NCBI GenBank assembly: GCA_018831025.1
Contig: JAHJRB010000065.1
Location: forward strand, 1 to 5,957
DNA: 5,957 nt
Source of the DNA: Nanobdellota archaeon
Lineage (GTDB): Archaea > Nanobdellota > Nanobdellia > SCGC-AAA011-G17 > ARS1403
Reading direction: 5' to 3'
In this document: in pieces, positions 3,861-5,957 of the stretch
Layout: each line of letters starts with the position of its first letter
Numbering within the stretch: position 1 is the first letter of the stretch
Notes under the pieces: generated by a model
The model's database searches: none
Told to the model about the DNA's origin: nothing
What the model saw: only the letters and a program-made list of their open reading frames with translations
Made by a program: the position numbers and the translations under genes

Positions 3861-4160
3861 AGCTACTATTTCTTCACTTCCTTTAATTAAATTCCAATCT
3901 AACTTTATTAATTGTTTTATAGCTGGGTTATCTGTATTTAATTTATACAAATCCGATTTTCCAACTTTTCTTGTCTTAATAACTATATTATTTCTTTCTA
4001 ATTTATCCCAAAAAGTCTGCAAAGTAGAGTAACTTACTTCTGAATTTTTAGCTATCTCCGTTAAAGGATAATCAAACAATTGAAATGTTATTAAAAAATC
4101 CAATACTTTGATAACTGGATTATTTCCAAATACTTCCAAAAATACAGTTTCACTTTTCAT
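3855..4160 (-). CDS. Small winged-helix DNA-binding protein
   Basis: The 101-aa protein has an N-terminal helix containing FGNNPVIKVLDFLI, then a winged helix-turn-helix: DYPLTEIAKNSEVSYSTLQTFWDKLERNNIV (30-60) with the recognition helix at about 43-56, and a wing around TRKVGKSDLYKLN (63-75). The C-terminal NPAIKQLIKLDW resembles the tail of archaeal MarR/ArsR-like regulators common in DPANN and Thermoplasmata genomes. No ligand or metal-binding residues are evident. The TATA box at 4182-4192 gives a leaderless start. It is divergent from glyS, separated by 82 bp, so it might regulate itself or glyS; targets are unknown. Confidence 0.85.
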   Translation of the reverse strand: MKSETVFLEVFGNNPVIKVLDFLITFQLFDYPLTEIAKNSEVSYSTLQTFWDKLERNNIVIKTRKVGKSDLYKLNTDNPAIKQLIKLDWNLIKGSEEIVAL

Positions 4161-4181
4161 ATTGTTTTAGAAAAAGCCCAA

Positions 4182-4192
4182 TTTATATATAG
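4182..4192 (-). promoter_or_regulatory. TATA box of the winged-helix gene
   Basis: The minus strand reads TATATATAAA, centred about 27 bp upstream of ATG 4160, giving a leaderless start. It lies only about 20 bp from the plus-strand TATA-like site of glyS, so the two divergent promoters may compete or share factors. Confidence 0.68.
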
Positions 4193-4209
4193 TTTTTCTT
4201 TAACAAAAC

Positions 4210-4220
4210 TTTAATAAATA
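4210..4220 (+). promoter_or_regulatory. Probable TATA box of glyS
   Basis: TTTAATAAATA is centred about 28 bp before ATG 4243. No Shine-Dalgarno precedes the ATG, consistent with a leaderless message. Confidence 0.6.
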
Positions 4221-4242
4221 TTCTCATTCTCCATATTAAACA

Positions 4243-5751
4243 ATGGACAACAAATACGAAGAAATAATGGAATGGGCATCTAGAAGAAGCATTTTCTATC
4301 CTTCTTGTGAAATATATAATGGACCAGCAGGATTCTGGAATTTTGGACCGTACGGAGAAACAATAAGAAGAAAAATAATAGAGCTATGGAGGAAAAAATT
4401 TGTTCAAAAAGAAAATATGCTAGAAATTTATGGCTCACAAATAATGCCTGACGAAGTATTCAAAGCATCAGGACATTTAACTTCATTTAACGACCCAATA
4501 ACTCAATGTATAAGATGTAAAAATTTCTACAGAGCAGATGAATTAATTAAAAAAATAACCGGAGAAGACCATCCTGAAGCAACACCAATTGATGAACTTT
4601 CAAAAGTAATTAAAAGAAAAAATATCAGATGTCCAAAATGTGACTCTCAACTATCAAACGCGAAGAAATACAATCTAATGGTTAAAACAAACATAGGGGT
4701 ATCAAATAAAGAATGTTCCTTAAGACCAGAAGCGTGCCAAACCATATTTTTAGATTTTAACAGAATGTATAAAACAATGCGCATCACTTTACCAAAAGGA
4801 ATCGCACAAGTAGGAAGAGCATTCAGAAATGAAATAAGCCCAAGAAATTCTTTATTCAGAGAAATAGAATTTTCACAATTTGAAGCAGAAATATTCTTTA
4901 ATCCAAAAGAGATAAATGAAATAAAAAATTTTGAAGAAATAAAAGACTATAAAATAAATCTCTTAAGATTAGATAAGAAAAAAATAGAAAAGATAAAAGC
5001 AAAAGACCTAATAAAAAAAGAGATAGTCTCAGGAAAACTAATCGCTTATTATTTAGCAAGAACCCAACAATTATATGAAAAATACGGGATTCCATTAAAA
5101 AAAATGCGTTTTAGAGAAGTTTCTAAAAATGAAAGACCATTCTACTCTAAAGAAACATGGGATTTTGAAGTTTTAACTGGTCTTGGATGGATAGAGGTAA
5201 TAGCAAATAACTATCGTGGGGAATATGACTTAAAGGGACATTCAGAAGGAAGCAATAAAGATTTAAGTGTAATTGAAAACAACGAAAAATTCATTCCGCA
5301 CATATGGGAAGTATCTGGAGGGGTAGATAGAACTTTTTATGTAGTTATAGATAATGCTTTTAAAAAAGAAAAAGTGAAAAAAGAAAAAAGAATTTTCCTA
5401 GATCTAATATCAGAATTATCTCCTTATGATACTGCTATTTTTCCATTAGTTAATAAAGATAATCTTCCAGAAAAAAGTAAAGAAGTCGCACAAATGTTAA
5501 AAAATGCTGGATTTAATATTTTAGAAGATACAAAAGACTCAATTGGTCGTCGTTATAGACGTTTAGATGAATGTGGCCTCAAATACGCAATAACAATTGA
5601 TTATGACTCTATAAAAAATAACGACTGTACAATCAGAGAGCGCAATTCAATGGAGCAAATAAGAGTCAAGATTAAAGACTTAAAAGAAATTTTTAGAAAA
5701 CTAATCTACCAAGGAATAGATTTTAATAAGATAAAAATATCTAGCCCCTAA
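4243..5751 (+). CDS. glyS: Glycyl-tRNA synthetase (class II, archaeal/eukaryotic type)
   Basis: The 502-aa enzyme charges tRNA-Gly with glycine using ATP, as a dimer in the cytosol. The N-terminus has the family block RRSIFYPSCEIYNGPAGFW (14-32). A zinc-ribbon insert carries C89/C92 and C130/C133. Class II motif 2 is at about 190-215 (QVGRAFRNEISPR, then FREIEFSQFEAE), and motif 3 at 359-372 (GGVDRTFYVVIDNAF). The glycine-site segment ETWDFEVLTGLGWIEVIA is at 304-321. The anticodon-binding domain starts about 392 with LSPYDTAIFPLVNKD and ends GIDF near 494. A lysine-rich segment (222-262) replaces part of the insertion between motifs 2 and 3. At 502 residues it is shorter than many archaeal GlyRS (about 550-580) yet complete. 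The last residues, KIKISSP, are an unconserved tail. Confidence 0.97.
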   Translation: MDNKYEEIMEWASRRSIFYPSCEIYNGPAGFWNFGPYGETIRRKIIELWRKKFVQKENMLEIYGSQIMPDEVFKASGHLTSFNDPITQCIRCKNFYRADELIKKITGEDHPEATPIDELSKVIKRKNIRCPKCDSQLSNAKKYNLMVKTNIGVSNKECSLRPEACQTIFLDFNRMYKTMRITLPKGIAQVGRAFRNEISPRNSLFREIEFSQFEAEIFFNPKEINEIKNFEEIKDYKINLLRLDKKKIEKIKAKDLIKKEIVSGKLIAYYLARTQQLYEKYGIPLKKMRFREVSKNERPFYSKETWDFEVLTGLGWIEVIANNYRGEYDLKGHSEGSNKDLSVIENNEKFIPHIWEVSGGVDRTFYVVIDNAFKKEKVKKEKRIFLDLISELSPYDTAIFPLVNKDNLPEKSKEVAQMLKNAGFNILEDTKDSIGRRYRRLDECGLKYAITIDYDSIKNNDCTIRERNSMEQIRVKIKDLKEIFRKLIYQGIDFNKIKISSP

Positions 5752-5764
5752 CCTGATTCCAAAA

Positions 5765-5785
5765 TTGGATAATTTTTTTATCCGA
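5765..5785. terminator. Palindrome with T-loop after glyS (possible 3' end signal)
   Basis: GGATAA (5767-5772) pairs with TTATCC (5778-5783) around a loop of five T, extended outward by one G-U and one A-U pair. The run of seven T (5773-5779) within it could act as an archaeal oligo-T terminator for glyS, 14 bp after its stop. A protein-binding palindrome is an alternative. Confidence 0.35.
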
Positions 5786-5817
5786 AATTATATTTTTAGG
5801 ATTATCTAAATTACCAT

Positions 5818-5855
5818 GTGACATACTCCCACCCATAAATGGATGTGGGCTTCTT
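5818..5855 (-). mobile_element. Right end of an IS200/IS605-type element
   Basis: On the minus strand AAGAAGCCC (5855-5847) is followed by a hairpin, CCCAC..GTGGG with inner CCAT/ATGG (5828-5849), and then GGGAGTATGTCAC (5830-5818). This is the typical layout of IS200/IS605 right ends: GAAGCCC, subterminal hairpin, GGGAG and a TCAC-like terminus. The same blocks occur at 276-243. The element would end at about 5818, 67 bp past the glyS stop; the remaining flank 5752-5817 has no gene. Confidence 0.65.
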
Positions 5856-5858
5856 GGC

Positions 5859-5957
5859 TTATCTTGGAATGACATTTTCTATCCTTGATACCAACGGCAT
5901 AGCCACATTGCCAATACTCCTATCTTCATTAGAGAAGAATTGGAGATACTTTTTTAA
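5859..5957 (-). CDS. tnpB: C-terminal end of a probable TnpB (IS605 OrfB), partial
   Basis: A frame is open from the window edge to TAA at 5859-5861 and gives 32 residues, including SIGNVAMPLVSRIENVIPR. This resembles the variable tail found after the zinc finger of archaeal TnpB proteins. The tail alone is weak evidence; the stronger point is its place directly before an IS200/IS605-like right end (5818-5855), where tnpB genes terminate. TnpB is an RNA-guided nuclease that uses the RNA copied from this right end. The catalytic RuvC part and zinc finger would lie beyond base 5957, so neither intactness nor activity can be judged. Confidence 0.5.
   Translation of the reverse strand, partial: LKKYLQFFSNEDRSIGNVAMPLVSRIENVIPR

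Noticed and set aside
4898..5095. Leucine/phenylalanine-rich minus-strand frame resembling a membrane peptide
   Set aside because: It is antisense to the lysine-rich segment of glycyl-tRNA synthetase; AAA/AAG and GAA codons read backwards give the Phe/Leu richness.

Overview
The window is archaeal. It carries eL43 (L37Ae), Rpo12, prefoldin beta, UPF0147, archaeal SepF, an archaeal-type ZPR1 protein and an archaeal/eukaryotic-type glycyl-tRNA synthetase. Most promoters show a TATA box about 25-30 bases upstream of the start codon (leaderless transcripts), and the tRNA gene has bulge-helix-bulge introns. The AT-rich composition, small proteins and tight spacing suggest a reduced DPANN-type archaeon (Woesearchaeota/Pacearchaeota-like). 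That placement is an inference from style, not from a tree.

Bases 1-1068 are an accessory-looking stretch. On the minus strand is a UPF0175-family gene (193-633). Its reading frame runs through a foreign, more GC-rich, hairpin-rich insert of about 219 bp (243-461), which I interpret as a tnpB-less IS200/IS605 derivative. Next on the plus strand is a tRNA-Pro(UGG) gene (788-920) with two introns at non-canonical sites, one in the D loop and one in the T loop. Degenerate hairpin repeats of the type GGTGAAGCTTTTTT..AAAAAGGTT fill the spaces between these genes.

Bases 1069-2492 hold a compact plus-strand information-processing cluster: rpl37ae, rpo12, pfdB (prefoldin beta) and UPF0147. The first genes are spaced by 1 bp or overlap. 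SepF, the FtsZ anchor, follows under its own TATA box and Shine-Dalgarno.

Bases 2489-3239 (minus) hold a two-gene unit of a nucleotidyltransferase (AbiEii/MNT-like fold) and a small overlapping partner, which could be a toxin-antitoxin pair. It is transcribed divergently from a ZPR1 zinc-finger gene (3345-3860). The shared promoter region contains a perfect-core 9-bp tandem repeat that could be an operator.

Bases 3855-5751 contain a small winged-helix regulator (minus) and, divergent from it, the complete glyS gene (plus). The last 140 bases hold the C-terminal end of a probable TnpB gene on the minus strand, with a right end whose sequence signature matches that of the insert inside the UPF0175 gene. 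The window therefore appears to contain traces of two IS200/IS605-type elements.
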